This document shows, in pieces, positions 9,743 to 19,034 of a DNA stretch of 64,000 bases. The stretch's first letter is position 1. Each line of letters opens with the position of its first letter. Source of the DNA: Streptomyces sp. NRRL S-244 (GTDB taxonomy: Bacteria > Actinomycetota > Actinomycetes > Streptomycetales > Streptomycetaceae); assembly GCF_000717915.1 (NCBI RefSeq), contig NZ_JOCX01000009.1, positions 1 through 64,000 of the forward strand, in the 5' to 3' direction. Both the position numbers and the translations under genes were made by a program. Below the pieces are notes generated by a model, which was not told where the DNA came from, ran no database searches, and was given only the letters and a program-made list of their open reading frames with translations.

Positions 9743-10876
9743 TCAGCCGTGTCCCCTGGTCGCCAGCGCCAGGTAGGCGGTGGCGAAGTCCGTGACGGCG
9801 AGGAGTTCGGCGAGCTGTTCCAGTTCGCTGCCTTCCTCAGGTTCGAGCTCGCTGATGGCCGTGTCGTGGCTGAGGGCGAGCTCGCGCGCGGCCGGGGCGG
9901 CGGTGAGGCCGCCCGTGGGCCGGTCGCGCAGCAGGACGATGCGGGCACGGAGGGCCTGGGGCTCCTCCACCCGGTCACGGAAGAAGTCTTCGGGGTCGGC
10001 GCCGGCGGCGAAGGAGCCGGCGAGCAGGACCCCGTGGGCGGGCAGTGCCTCGGGCAGCTCGGCGGCCAGTGCGGGGCGGCCGGCGAGTTCGGCGAGGGTG
10101 GCGGCGAAGCGGCGGCCGGCCGGTCCGGCGCCGGCGCCCTCGCTCCAGATGAGCGGGAGGGTGTCGGCGAGCTCGGCGGCGAGGGTCTTGGCCGGGTTGG
10201 AGTACGTGGCGATGGCCGGTCCGCAGCGCTCGGCGGTGCGGTCGAGCCGGTCGGCGACGCCCTGCAGGGTCTCGGGGGCGGCGGTGATCAGCCCGACCTT
10301 GTCGAGGAGCAGGAGCAGCGGGATCAGCAGGGCCCACAGGGCGCCGGGTCCGGCCGCGGCCGACTCGTCGTACTCCTGGTACGGGGCCTTGGCCATCGGT
10401 ACGAGGAGCCCGTGCGCGCCGTCCACGGCCTCGCTCAGCGGGGACCGCTCGGGCGCGACGGCGACGACGGTGCAGCCGCGCCGGTACGCCTGCTCGGCGA
10501 GGAGGGCGAGCCCGGGCTCGGAGCCGTCCGTGGTGGCGAGGAGCAGCAGGTCGACGGAGCCGGCCCAGCCGGGCAGCGCCCAGCGCAGGGCGCCCGCGGC
10601 GTGGGCGACGCCGGTGGGGTGCAGGCGGGTGACGGGTGCGGAGGCTCCGGCGAGGGCGCCGAGCAGGTCGGCGACTCCGGTGGCGGCGGTGCCGGACCCG
10701 GCGATGAGGACGGCGCGGGGCCGGCCGTCGGGGCGCAGGTCGGCGAGGCCCGCCTCGGTCGCGTGCCGGGCCGCGGTGCGGACTCTGGCCCCGGCCTCGG
10801 CGGCGCCGCGGAGCAGGCCGCGGCGGTCGGCGCGGGCGAGCTCGTCCGGTGCGTCGAGGAGCGACTCGTCGAGCAT
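9743..10876 (-). CDS. SIS-domain protein, putative phosphosugar isomerase
   Basis: A 377-residue soluble protein with a sugar-isomerase (SIS) fold. The N-terminal SIS lobe contains VLIAGSGTAATGVADLL around residues 55-75, and a second SIS-like half carries GPAIATYSNPAKTLAAEL. This layout matches the bifunctional phosphoglucose/phosphomannose isomerase-like proteins of actinobacteria, where the gene lies between manB and manA. The substrate is not certain, and some conserved active-site residues of true phosphoglucose isomerases are not obvious. It is probably co-transcribed from manB through the Trm112-like gene to manA. Confidence is high in family, moderate in activity. Confidence 0.8.
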   Translation of the reverse strand: MLDESLLDAPDELARADRRGLLRGAAEAGARVRTAARHATEAGLADLRPDGRPRAVLIAGSGTAATGVADLLGALAGASAPVTRLHPTGVAHAAGALRWALPGWAGSVDLLLLATTDGSEPGLALLAEQAYRRGCTVVAVAPERSPLSEAVDGAHGLLVPMAKAPYQEYDESAAAGPGALWALLIPLLLLLDKVGLITAAPETLQGVADRLDRTAERCGPAIATYSNPAKTLAAELADTLPLIWSEGAGAGPAGRRFAATLAELAGRPALAAELPEALPAHGVLLAGSFAAGADPEDFFRDRVEEPQALRARIVLLRDRPTGGLTAAPAARELALSHDTAISELEPEEGSELEQLAELLAVTDFATAYLALATRGHG

Positions 10877-10993
10877 TGCGGCCTCCGGCTGATTTCAGAA
10901 GGGCGGGCGACTCGGTTGCTCGGGCGCCCGGCGCTGCGACGGGCGCCCCTTGGTGCCTGTGCGGCCCGGGACTCGCGGCCCGGGCCGGCGGCC

Positions 10994-11179
10994 TCAGGCG
11001 GGGCGGCGGGCCTCGTCGACGAGGAGGACCGGGATGCCGTCGCGGACCGGGTAGGCGAGGCCGCAGTCCTGGCCGGTGCAGATCAGCTCGGGAGCCGCTT
11101 CGTCGGCCGACTTGTCCTCGAGGGGCGAGTGGCAGGCGGGGCAGGCGAGGATCTCCAGAAGGCCGGCTTCGAGCGGCAT
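10994..11179 (-). CDS. Trm112 family zinc-ribbon protein
   Basis: A 61-residue protein with two cysteine knuckles, [10 protein letters not shown] and [20 protein letters not shown], typical of the Trm112/DUF343 family (YcaR-like), small partners of methyltransferases in other organisms. I prefer ATG 11179, because GAAGGG lies nine bases before it. An in-frame ATG at 11200 would place this ribosome site inside the coding region. It lies between manB and the SIS gene in the same orientation. Its partner here is unknown. Confidence 0.85.
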   Translation of the reverse strand: MPLEAGLLEILACPACHSPLEDKSADEAAPELICTGQDCGLAYPVRDGIPVLLVDEARRPA

Positions 11180-11265
11180 GGGGCGGTTCCCTTCGAACAT
11201 GCGGATTGGGCGAGGTCAGCGTACCGCCGGGCCGCACGTCGCGCGGCCCGGCCGTGACAGGGCGT

Positions 11266-12636
11266 TTATGCCCGGACGAGGGCGAGGACCTCGTCGCGGA
11301 CCCTGGCGAGGGTCCCGGGGTCGCGGGCCTCGACGTTGAGGCGCAGCAGCGGCTCGGTGTTGGAGGCCCGCAGGTTGAACCACCAGTCGTCCGAGGTCGC
11401 GGTTAGGCCGTCGAGCTCGTCGAGGGTGATCCCCTCGGCGGAGCCGTACGCCTCCTTGACGGCGGCGAGCCGGCCGGCCTGGTCGGCGACGGTGGAGTTG
11501 ATCTCGCCGGAGCCCGCGTAGCGGTCGTAGGAGGCGACGAGCTCGGAGAGCGGGCCGTCCTGGCCGCCGAGGGCCGCGAGGACGTGGAGCGCGGCGAGCA
11601 TGCCGGTGTCCGCGTTCCAGAAGTCCTTGAAGTAGTAGTGCGCCGAGTGCTCGCCGCCGAAGATGGCGCCGGACTTGGCCATCTGCTCCTTGATGAAGGA
11701 GTGGCCGACGCGGGTGCGGACGGGGGTGCCGCCGTGCTCGCGGACGACCTCGGGCACGGACCAGGAGGTGATCAGGTTGTGGATCACCGTGCCGGTGCCG
11801 CCGTTGCGGGCCAGCTCGCGGGCCGCGACCAGGGCGGTGACGGCGGACGGGGAGACGCCCTCGCCGCGCTCGTCGACGACGAAGCAGCGGTCGGCGTCGC
11901 CGTCGAAGGCGAGGCCGAGGTCGGCGCCCTCGGCCTTCACTCGGGCCTGGAGGTCGACGATGTTCTTAGGGTCGAGGGGGTTGGCCTCGTGGTTGGGGAA
12001 GGTGCCGTCGAGCTCGAAGTACATCGGGACGACGTCCAGCGGCAGGCCCTCGAACACGGTCGGGACGGTGTGGCCGCCCATGCCGTTGCCCGCGTCGACG
12101 ACGACCTTGAGCGGGCGGATGGCGCTGAGGTCGACCAGGCCCTTGAGGTGCTCGGCGTAGCCGGCGAGGGTGTCCTGCTCGGTGATCTTGCCGGGGGCGG
12201 TGCCTTCGGCGACGGCAGGGGCGCCCTGATCGGACCACTGCTCGGCGAGCTCGCGGATGGTGGAGAGGCCGGAGTCCTGGCCGACGGGGGCGGCGCCGGC
12301 CCGGCAGAGCTTGATGCCGTTGTAGCGGGCCGGGTTGTGCGAGGCCGTGAACATGGCGCCGGGCAGGTCCAGCGTGCCGGAGGCGTAGTACAGCTGGTCG
12401 GTGGAGCACAGCCCGATCAGGGTGACGTCCACGCCGCGGGCGGCCGCGCCGCGCGCGAAGGCGCCGGACAGGGCGGGCGAGGAGGGCCGCATGTCGTGGC
12501 CGACGACGATCGCGCTCGCACCGGTGACCTCGACGAAGGCAGCCCCGAACAGTTCGGCCAGCGACTCGTCCCACTCGTCGGGTACGACACCGCGTACGTC
12601 GTACGCCTTGACGATGTTCGAAAGATCTGCGGCCAC
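11266..12636 (-). CDS. manB: Phosphomannomutase/phosphoglucomutase
   Basis: A 456-residue alpha-D-phosphohexomutase interconverting hexose-6- and hexose-1-phosphate. The catalytic phosphoserine lies in TASHNPARYNGIKL (Ser99 region). The metal loop is DGDADRCFVVDE, the sugar-binding loop is GGEHSAHYYF, and the C-terminal phosphate loop is RASNTEPLLRLNVEA. GTG 12636 has AGGAGG upstream. It is the first gene of a run with the Trm112-like, SIS and manA genes. Its product, mannose-1-phosphate, would be used by a nucleotidyltransferase such as that at 26524-27603. Confidence 0.95.
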   Translation of the reverse strand: MAADLSNIVKAYDVRGVVPDEWDESLAELFGAAFVEVTGASAIVVGHDMRPSSPALSGAFARGAAARGVDVTLIGLCSTDQLYYASGTLDLPGAMFTASHNPARYNGIKLCRAGAAPVGQDSGLSTIRELAEQWSDQGAPAVAEGTAPGKITEQDTLAGYAEHLKGLVDLSAIRPLKVVVDAGNGMGGHTVPTVFEGLPLDVVPMYFELDGTFPNHEANPLDPKNIVDLQARVKAEGADLGLAFDGDADRCFVVDERGEGVSPSAVTALVAARELARNGGTGTVIHNLITSWSVPEVVREHGGTPVRTRVGHSFIKEQMAKSGAIFGGEHSAHYYFKDFWNADTGMLAALHVLAALGGQDGPLSELVASYDRYAGSGEINSTVADQAGRLAAVKEAYGSAEGITLDELDGLTATSDDWWFNLRASNTEPLLRLNVEARDPGTLARVRDEVLALVRA

Positions 12637-12711
12637 TGCCTGCCCTCCTGAGGTGCTGTGCGGTGGAGCAAACCTACCTGCACGCGGAGCGGCTTTTCAG
12701 ACCGTGTGATG

Positions 12712-13092
12712 TCAGGAGTCGGGCGAACGCAGGACGCGCAGGTGTCCGCGGCGCGTCTCCCCGGTGCCGCTGCCTCCGCTGCCCGGGCCGGATCCGCCCG
12801 CCTGCGCGGCGCGGTCGTGCGGACGGGCCGCTTCGCGGACGGCGTTGGCCAGCGCTTCGAGGTCGTCGCCGCTCGGGCGGGAGGGCGCGGACCCGTCGGT
12901 CAGGCGCACGACGTCCCAGCCGCGCGGGGCGGTCAGGCGCTCGGAGTGCTCGGCGCACAGGTCGTAGCAGTGGGGTTCCGCGTAGGTGGCGAGCGGGCCG
13001 AGGACTGCGGTCGAATCGGCGTAGACGTACGTCAGTGTCGCGACGGCAGGGCGGCCGCACGCGGTGCGCGAACAGCGACGTACAAGGCTCAC
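12712..13092 (-). CDS. DUF3499 family protein
   Basis: A 126-residue actinobacterial protein with a zinc-ribbon-like cysteine pattern at the N-terminus: RRCSRTACGRPA, then CYDLCAEHSERL. That is two C-x(3-4)-C knuckles plus a histidine. The C-terminus is Gly/Ser-rich and probably disordered. The GTG start at 13092 gives the familiar N-terminus VSLVRRCSRTACG; no strong ribosome site precedes it. The family is uncharacterised. It is 75 bases upstream of manB in the same orientation and divergent from the zincin-like gene. Confidence 0.82.
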   Translation of the reverse strand: MSLVRRCSRTACGRPAVATLTYVYADSTAVLGPLATYAEPHCYDLCAEHSERLTAPRGWDVVRLTDGSAPSRPSGDDLEALANAVREAARPHDRAAQAGGSGPGSGGSGTGETRRGHLRVLRSPDS

Positions 13093-13230
13093 GACGTTGG
13101 ACGGTACCGCACTCTTGACCGGGCCGCGACGACTCACCCCCGGCCCACTCCCCCGTGTCGTGCCTGCGGAGGGGCGCGGCGGGTCCGGAAACGCCCGGGT
13201 GGCAGGGGCCGCGAGGGCTACCCTGCGGGG

Positions 13231-13710
13231 GTGACCGACAGCCCCCTGCCCCCTGGCCCGCCCCGCTCCGCCGAACCTCCCGCCGAGCCGCGGCCGCGCC
13301 GACGCGACCGGCACGGGCGGGGGATGCGGGGGCCGCTGGCCCCGCCGCAGGTGCCGTTGTCGGCGAGCCGGGCGGAGCTGTTCGGGGACCTCGTACGGGA
13401 CTCGGTCGAGCGGCTGGAGCGGCGCTTCCCGCAGCTGGCGGAGGTGGAGTTCGTGGTCGCGGACGTGCCGGGGCCGCCGGGCGGTCCGGACGCCGGCTGG
13501 AACGACGAGGCGGTGCCGCTCGGGGCGCTGTCGGAGGCGGACGGGGCGGGACGGCCGGCGCGGGTCGTGGTGTTCCGGCGGCCGGTGGAGATCCGGACGA
13601 AGAGCCGGGACGAGCGCGCCCTGCTCGTGCACGAGATCGTGGTGGAGCAGGTGGCGGAGCTGCTGGGGCTGTCCCCGGAGACGGTGGACCCGCGGTACGG
13701 CCAGGACTGA
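13231..13710 (+). CDS. Metallopeptidase-family (zincin-like) protein with a degenerate active-site motif
   Basis: A 159-residue protein. A proline/arginine-rich N-terminus (about 45 residues) precedes the compact zincin_1-type domain. The helix that carries HExxH in active relatives reads LLVHEIVVEQVAELLGL here. The His-Glu pair is present but the second zinc histidine is replaced by glutamine, so proteolytic activity is doubtful. The GTG start has no ribosome site but lies six bases after TACCCT (13219-13224), indicating a leaderless transcript. It is divergent from DUF3499, a neighbour pair common in actinobacteria. Confidence 0.78.
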   Translation: MTDSPLPPGPPRSAEPPAEPRPRRRDRHGRGMRGPLAPPQVPLSASRAELFGDLVRDSVERLERRFPQLAEVEFVVADVPGPPGGPDAGWNDEAVPLGALSEADGAGRPARVVVFRRPVEIRTKSRDERALLVHEIVVEQVAELLGLSPETVDPRYGQD

Positions 13711-13743
13711 CGGGCGGTCCGGCCGTACCTCTCGTACGAGTCG

Positions 13744-15225
13744 CTAGTCGGTCAGGACCGTGAGGTCCTGGGCGGCCTTGGGGACCGAGACCATCGCGTG
13801 GTCGTCCGACAGCGGCTGGATCGTGAACATCGGGATCCCCTCGTGCGGCAGGGTCAGCGTGCGGGCCGCGTACACGGGCCCGCCGGAGACCGTCTCGACC
13901 GTCAGCGCGTAGGAGCCCTTGGCCCCCGCCGGGGCCAGCGACACCGCCTGCGTCGTGCCCGCCTTGACCGTGAACTCCTTCGAGGCCGGCTCCCCGGCCT
14001 CCGTGCCCGCCGAGGCCGTCACCTTGACCTTCGCGTCCGTGCCTCCCGCCACCGTCAGCGAGAGCACCGTCGCGTTCTCGTCGGCCCGGTTGTCGGCGAC
14101 CGTGGCGCGCGTCCCGACCGGCCCGGTCGCCGGGACGAAGCCCAGCTCCTGCTTGGCGCCGCTGCCGCGGACCACGCGTACGGCGGCCACCACGGGTACG
14201 GCCTTCTTGCCGTTCGCCGGGACCAGCACCAGCGAGCCCGCCTCGCCGCGGGTCACGTCCTTGAGGTCGACGCTCGCGGTCATACCGCCCTTGAGGTGCA
14301 GCTGCTCGTTGTCCGCCGGGCTGATCGAGCCGTTCGGCCCGGCCAGCTTGAGGGTGAGGTCCGCGTCCTCCTCGCCCGGCGCGAAGGCCACCAGCCGTAC
14401 GGAGGTGGCGTCCGCCGGGATCCCGGGCAGCACCAGCGAGCCCGCCGGGTCGGCGGAGGCAGGCAGCCAGTCGGCGCCCACCCCCTCCTCGCCGACCTGC
14501 ACGGAGGCGCCGACCCGGCCCGCACGGGTCGTCACATGGGCGGTGACGTCCGGGAGCTGCATGCCGGGGGCCAGGGAGGCCAGCGAGACGGCCTTGGTGG
14601 ACTTGGGGTCGATCCGGATGTTCTCGCCGGTGCCGCCGTCGGACTTGACCGCCCCGTCCGGGCCGAACATCTTGATGTCGATCACGGCCGCGGTGTCGTC
14701 CGGGTTGGTGAGGTGCACGTAGTCCTCGCGCCCCTTGGCCGTGCTCGCGCCGGGGAACCAGAAGTCGGTGCCGGGCGTGGTGCAGCCGACGCCCAGGACG
14801 CCGCGCGCCCGGCCGACCGTGACCTTCGTGGTCTGCTGCGCGGTCCAGCCGGGGGCCAGGATCCCGTCGGCGACGCCCGTCAGCGCGGGCGCCCCGGCGC
14901 CGGAGGCGGTCGCTCCGGCGGGCTTGCCGCGCTCTTTGAGCTCCAGCACCGGCTTGGCCTCCTTGGTCGCGCCGAGGAGGCGGGCCGCGCCCTTGCCCGC
15001 GGCGCCGGCCGCGCCGGGCGTGACCGCCGTGTACGTGGTCTCCGCGATGTCCGATGAGCTGGGCGCCGGGCAGACCAGCGCGGAGCGCTCCACCGGCATC
15101 CGGGCGGCGGCCGCCGGCTTGGCGTCGGCGGCAGGGGAGGCGGGGGCGGTGAGGTAGCCGACGCCGGTGACGGCCGCCAGGGCCGCGGCCACCGCCGCCA
15201 GCGTCAGGGGTGCGCGCTGCTTCAC
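13744..15225 (-). CDS. DUF5719 family secreted/membrane-anchored protein
   Basis: A 493-residue protein beginning with a hydrophobic signal-anchor (TLAAVAAALAAVTGVGYL). A long extracytoplasmic, beta-rich, threonine/valine-rich region follows, without obvious catalytic motifs. Its GTG start overlaps the stop of the upstream glycosyltransferase gene by four bases (GTGA), so the two are translationally coupled. It may be an accessory factor of that glycosyltransferase. The function of DUF5719 is not known to me. Confidence 0.8.
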   Translation of the reverse strand: MKQRAPLTLAAVAAALAAVTGVGYLTAPASPAADAKPAAAARMPVERSALVCPAPSSSDIAETTYTAVTPGAAGAAGKGAARLLGATKEAKPVLELKERGKPAGATASGAGAPALTGVADGILAPGWTAQQTTKVTVGRARGVLGVGCTTPGTDFWFPGASTAKGREDYVHLTNPDDTAAVIDIKMFGPDGAVKSDGGTGENIRIDPKSTKAVSLASLAPGMQLPDVTAHVTTRAGRVGASVQVGEEGVGADWLPASADPAGSLVLPGIPADATSVRLVAFAPGEEDADLTLKLAGPNGSISPADNEQLHLKGGMTASVDLKDVTRGEAGSLVLVPANGKKAVPVVAAVRVVRGSGAKQELGFVPATGPVGTRATVADNRADENATVLSLTVAGGTDAKVKVTASAGTEAGEPASKEFTVKAGTTQAVSLAPAGAKGSYALTVETVSGGPVYAARTLTLPHEGIPMFTIQPLSDDHAMVSVPKAAQDLTVLTD

Positions 15226-18200
15226 TGCTGGGGGCTCCCGTCCGGACGCGGTTCGTGCTGTCCGTAGGTGTCGTACGGCTGCTCGTACGGCGGGTAGGGG
15301 TACGGCTGCTGGGGCTGCTGCGGGTACGCCTGCGGGTCTTCGTAGCCCTGCTGCGGGTACGGGTACTGCTCGTACCCGGGGGCCTGGGCGGGCGCCGGCA
15401 CGTACGGCTGCTGGGGCTGCTGGGGCTGCTGCTCGTACGCGTAGCCCTGGTCGCCGTACGCCTGGTACGCGTACGCGTCATCCCCGTACACCGGCTGCGC
15501 CGGGATCTGCGCGTACGGGTCGGCGACCGCGCCCGAGGGCTCCTCGGCGGCGGCCGGCGCGGCGGCCGGCGACTGCGCCTCCGCGCGCAGCCGGCGGGCG
15601 CGGCGGCCCTCGCCGGCCTCGCCCGCGGCGGACCGGTCGGCGGCCTCGGCCTCCTCCTCCGGCAGGTCGTCGTCGAGGCGCGCCCGGCGGCCCGGCAGGG
15701 CCATCACGAGCAGGACGAGCGCGAGCAGGCCCTGGGCCCAGTGCCAGGCGGTGCGGGTGAACGCGTCTGCGTGGACGAGGTCGAGGCGGCCTCCGTCGGC
15801 GGGCAGTTCGAAGCCCTGGGCCCAGCCGTCGAGGGTCTTGGACTTGAGGGGCTTGCCGTCGAGGGTGGCCTGCCAGCCGGGGGCCGCCCGGTCGGCGATG
15901 CGCAGCACGCGTCCCGACTCGCCCGCCGGGATCTTGGTGTGGACCTCGACGGGGCCGGAGGCGACCGGGATGGGCGCCTCGCCCGGCTTGCCGGAGACGA
16001 TGGCGGCGCGGGCGACCTGGCGGTCCACCCGCCACAGGGCGCTGCCGTCGAGCTGGCTGAGGCGGCTGAGGCCCGGGGTGGCGTCGAGGACCTTGCGCAT
16101 CTGCTGCGGGGCGCCGTCGCGGACCAGGATGTAGCGGATCGCGAACCCGCTGAGCTGGTCGCTCTGGTCGGCGCCGGAGCCGGCGACGAGGCTGGAGACG
16201 ACCTTGTCGAGCTGGGGGCTGCTGCCGGCCGCGGCGGCGAGTTCGGCGTCGCCGAGGCGGCCGCCGGAGCCGCGGACCAGGGTGTAGGAGACGGTGGCGG
16301 GCGAGGTGCCGCCAAGGACGAGGGTGCGGGCCTGGTCGCGGGTGCCGCTCTCCTCGGCGACGAACGCCGGGACCTGGACGGGGTCGCGCCGCTCCAGCGG
16401 GCCGTCGGCGCCGCTGATCATCCAGCCGGCCGCGCCGAGCAGCGGGCCGGCGGCCGCGGCGAGCGCGATCAGCGCGGCGAGCGGCTGGCGCCAGCCGAAG
16501 CTGCTGGCGGCGACCCGCTCCTTGGCGCCGTCGGCGCCGACGACGGCGGCGGCGAGCAGGGCCAGTCCGTAGACGAGGGTGGCGGGCCCGGCCCAGCCGG
16601 TGCGGTTGACGACGACGGCCAGCAGCAGCGCGGCGAGGGCGGCGGCCCAGGCGCTGCGGACGGCGAACTGCCGCTCCCCGCGCAGCAGGGCCGCCAGGGC
16701 GGCGAGCACGATGCCGATGAGCAGCAGGCCGCCGGCGGTCCGGGGGCCGCCGGGGCTGATGCCGAGCAGGTCCAGGGCGGTGGCCGAGCCGGATCCGTAC
16801 GGCAGGCCGGCCTCGCGCAGGAGCCGGTCGGGGTGCGTGAGCAGGCTCAGCGACCAGGGGGCGAGCACGAGGAGCGGGACGGCGAGCGTGGCGAGCAGCC
16901 GCAGGCCGTACGCCTTCCACTCGGCGCGGCGCAGCACCAGGGCGGCGGTCCCGAGGACGGCGGCCAGCGGCCAGACGACGGGGGTGAAGGCGGTGGCCAG
17001 GGTCAGCAGGAGGGTGTACGTCCACACCGGGCGCCAGCCGCCCCGCTCATCGCCCGCTGCGCCGAACCCGAAGGCGGCGACGGCCGAGCGGGCGATGAGC
17101 GGCAGCAGGATCGCGAGGACGGCGGTGCCGAGGCGGCCGCCGGCCAGGGCGCCGGTGACGGCGGGCAGGAAGGCGTAGGCGATGGCGGCCCAGGCGCGCA
17201 GCAGCCGGGATTCGACGAGCGGCCGGGAGGCGAAGTACGCGGTGAGCCCGGCGAGCGGGACCGAGCAGACGAGCAGCAGGGTCAGCGCGGCGCTGGTGGA
17301 GCCGAACAGCAGGACGGCGACGGAGCCGAGGACGGCGAGGTAGGGGGGCGCTCCGGCGGTGGAGCCGGCGGCGACGGGCTGCCAGTCGTCGGTGTAGGCC
17401 CGCCAGAGGGCGAGTCCGCTGTCGGGGGCGGGCAGCAGGGCGCCGCCCATGAGGGAGCCGCCGCCGAGCAGGGCGCGGCAGGCGATGACGGAGACGAGCA
17501 GGAGGAGGGCGAACAGGACGGGCGCGGGGTTGCGGGCGATCCGCTTGAGGCGCGCGAACTGTTCGATCTCCAGGTAGTCGGCGTCGTCGCCGCCGGGGCC
17601 GGATTCGACGGCTCCGCCGTGCCGGCCGACGGCGGCCGTGTCGGTGTCGCGGTCGGCGCCGAAGTAGCCGGCGAGCTGTTCGGCGTTGGCCCGCAGGCTC
17701 GCGCCCGGGGGCGGGAACAGGGGGCGCAGTTCCTTGGCGGGGACGGCGGGGCGGCCGCGTCTGCGGCGGGCGCCGAGGATCCGGCCGGGGCGCAGCAGGG
17801 TGGCGAGGAGGCCGGTGATCTCGTCGACGGCCTGGCCGGGGGCCTTGCCGACGAGGTAGGCGAGGGTGCGCAGCACGGTGCCGACGAGCAGGCGCAGCAG
17901 GACGTACGGCAGGGCGCGGCCGGTGCTGTTGGCGAGGACCGTGTAGACGGCGCCGGCCTTGTCGACGCGGTGCGGGCTGGAGCTCGTACGTCCGGCGCAG
18001 TCGACGGTGCGGCGCTCGCGGGCGGCGGCCTCGGCGTGGCGCAGGACGGCGTCGGGGGCGACGAGGACGGTGTGGCCGGCGCTCTGGGCGCGCCAGCAGA
18101 GGTCGACGTCGTCGCGCATGAGCGGCAGGCGGCGGTCGAAGCCGCCGAGGGCTTCGTAGACGTCGCGGCGTACGAGCATGCCGGCGGTGGAGACGGAGAG

Positions 18201-18851
18201 GACGGGGCGGACCTGGTCGTGCTGGCCCTGGTCCTGTTCGCGGCGGTCGAGGCCGGTCCAGCGGCGGCCGCTGCGGGCGATGGTGACGCCGGCTTCGAGG
18301 AGCTGCTTCTTGTCGTACCAGCCGCGCAGCTTGGGGCCGATGACGGCGGCGTCGGGGTTCTCGTCGGCGACGCGGAGCAGTTCGGTGAGGGCGTCGGGCT
18401 CGGGGGCGCTGTCGTCGTGGAGCAGCCAGAGCCACTGGACGGGTTCGCCGTGGGGGAGTTCGGGGAGGTCGTAGGCGTCGTCGCGCCAGGTGCGGCTGAC
18501 GGGGTCCCAGCCGCTGGGGCGCTTGAGGTACGGGAGGTCCTCGGGGGTCAGGGCGGCGGCGCTGCGGGTGGCTTCGTCGACGGCGGCGCCGAAGCCGGTG
18601 CGGCGGGCGAGGTGGAGGACGCGGTCCTCGCCGAGGGCCTCGCCGAGCAAGCGCGCGGAGTCGTCGGCGCTGCCGGTGTCGGCGGCGACGTGGCTCTGGG
18701 CGGGGCGTTCCTGGCCGAGGAGGCCGGCGAGCGTTTTGGGCAGCCAGCGGGCGCCGTCGTGGGCGACGAGGACCGCGGTGACGACGTGCCGGGGGAACTC
18801 GGGTGTGGCGGCAGCCTGGTGGGAGGCCGTCGACTGGCTGTGCAGGGACAT
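15222..18851 (-). CDS. Very large membrane glycosyltransferase, family 2 N-terminal domain
   Basis: A 1209-residue protein. Residues about 20-290 form a GT-A family 2 domain: VVTAVLVAHDGARWLPKTL, the metal-binding WLLHDDSAPEPDAL, and DDVDLCWRA. A long polytopic membrane region with roughly ten or more hydrophobic segments follows, then an extracytoplasmic stretch and a final membrane helix. A C-terminal cytoplasmic tail is very rich in Tyr, Gln and Pro (EQQPQQPQQPYVP and similar). ATG 18851 follows GGAGGG. It is co-transcribed and coupled with the DUF5719 gene. It probably exports or extends an envelope polysaccharide; donor and acceptor are unknown. Frequent acidic, proline-rich tails suggest a protein-interaction or scaffolding role. 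Confidence 0.85.
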   Translation of the reverse strand: MSLHSQSTASHQAAATPEFPRHVVTAVLVAHDGARWLPKTLAGLLGQERPAQSHVAADTGSADDSARLLGEALGEDRVLHLARRTGFGAAVDEATRSAAALTPEDLPYLKRPSGWDPVSRTWRDDAYDLPELPHGEPVQWLWLLHDDSAPEPDALTELLRVADENPDAAVIGPKLRGWYDKKQLLEAGVTIARSGRRWTGLDRREQDQGQHDQVRPVLSVSTAGMLVRRDVYEALGGFDRRLPLMRDDVDLCWRAQSAGHTVLVAPDAVLRHAEAAARERRTVDCAGRTSSSPHRVDKAGAVYTVLANSTGRALPYVLLRLLVGTVLRTLAYLVGKAPGQAVDEITGLLATLLRPGRILGARRRRGRPAVPAKELRPLFPPPGASLRANAEQLAGYFGADRDTDTAAVGRHGGAVESGPGGDDADYLEIEQFARLKRIARNPAPVLFALLLLVSVIACRALLGGGSLMGGALLPAPDSGLALWRAYTDDWQPVAAGSTAGAPPYLAVLGSVAVLLFGSTSAALTLLLVCSVPLAGLTAYFASRPLVESRLLRAWAAIAYAFLPAVTGALAGGRLGTAVLAILLPLIARSAVAAFGFGAAGDERGGWRPVWTYTLLLTLATAFTPVVWPLAAVLGTAALVLRRAEWKAYGLRLLATLAVPLLVLAPWSLSLLTHPDRLLREAGLPYGSGSATALDLLGISPGGPRTAGGLLLIGIVLAALAALLRGERQFAVRSAWAAALAALLLAVVVNRTGWAGPATLVYGLALLAAAVVGADGAKERVAASSFGWRQPLAALIALAAAAGPLLGAAGWMISGADGPLERRDPVQVPAFVAEESGTRDQARTLVLGGTSPATVSYTLVRGSGGRLGDAELAAAAGSSPQLDKVVSSLVAGSGADQSDQLSGFAIRYILVRDGAPQQMRKVLDATPGLSRLSQLDGSALWRVDRQVARAAIVSGKPGEAPIPVASGPVEVHTKIPAGESGRVLRIADRAAPGWQATLDGKPLKSKTLDGWAQGFELPADGGRLDLVHADAFTRTAWHWAQGLLALVLLVMALPGRRARLDDDLPEEEAEAADRSAAGEAGEGRRARRLRAEAQSPAAAPAAAEEPSGAVADPYAQIPAQPVYGDDAYAYQAYGDQGYAYEQQPQQPQQPYVPAPAQAPGYEQYPYPQQGYEDPQAYPQQPQQPYPYPPYEQPYDTYGQHEPRPDGSPQQ

Positions 18852-18881
18852 CGCTCTACTGGCCCTCCGGCCTGGGGGTCC

Positions 18882-18954
18882 CCCCGGACGCGGTCCGGGG
18901 AGTGGATCCGGGGGTGGTGTGCTCCCGGAGGCTGCTGGACAGCGCCCCACACTA
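18882..18954 (-). promoter_or_regulatory. Putative promoter and hairpin leader of the glycosyltransferase operon
   Basis: On the minus strand TAGTGT (plus 18949-18954) is a possible -10 box. A perfect 8-bp hairpin CCCCGGAC/GTCCGGGG with a 3-base loop (18882-18900) lies in the leader 31 bases before the start codon. The evidence is pattern only. Confidence 0.35.
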
Positions 18955-18970
18955 ACGGCTGGAAACACAG

Positions 18971-19009
18971 CGGTCCGCCTCCTGCGGGGAAGGTGCAGGA
19001 GGCGGACCG
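18971..19009 (-). terminator. Terminator downstream of whiB
   Basis: A perfect 15-bp stem CGGTCCGCCTCCTGC (18971-18985) pairs with 18995-19009 around a 9-base loop. On the minus strand it is followed by CTGTGTTTCC. It lies about 110 bases after the whiB stop and upstream of the glycosyltransferase promoter. Confidence 0.8.
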
Positions 19010-19034
19010 TTTGCTCTGCTCGTTGCTCTGTTCT

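Noticed and set aside
13744..18851. Considered as part of a secondary-metabolite or capsule cluster.
   Set aside because: There are no polyketide, peptide or transport genes; gene order and family content look like conserved chromosomal genes.
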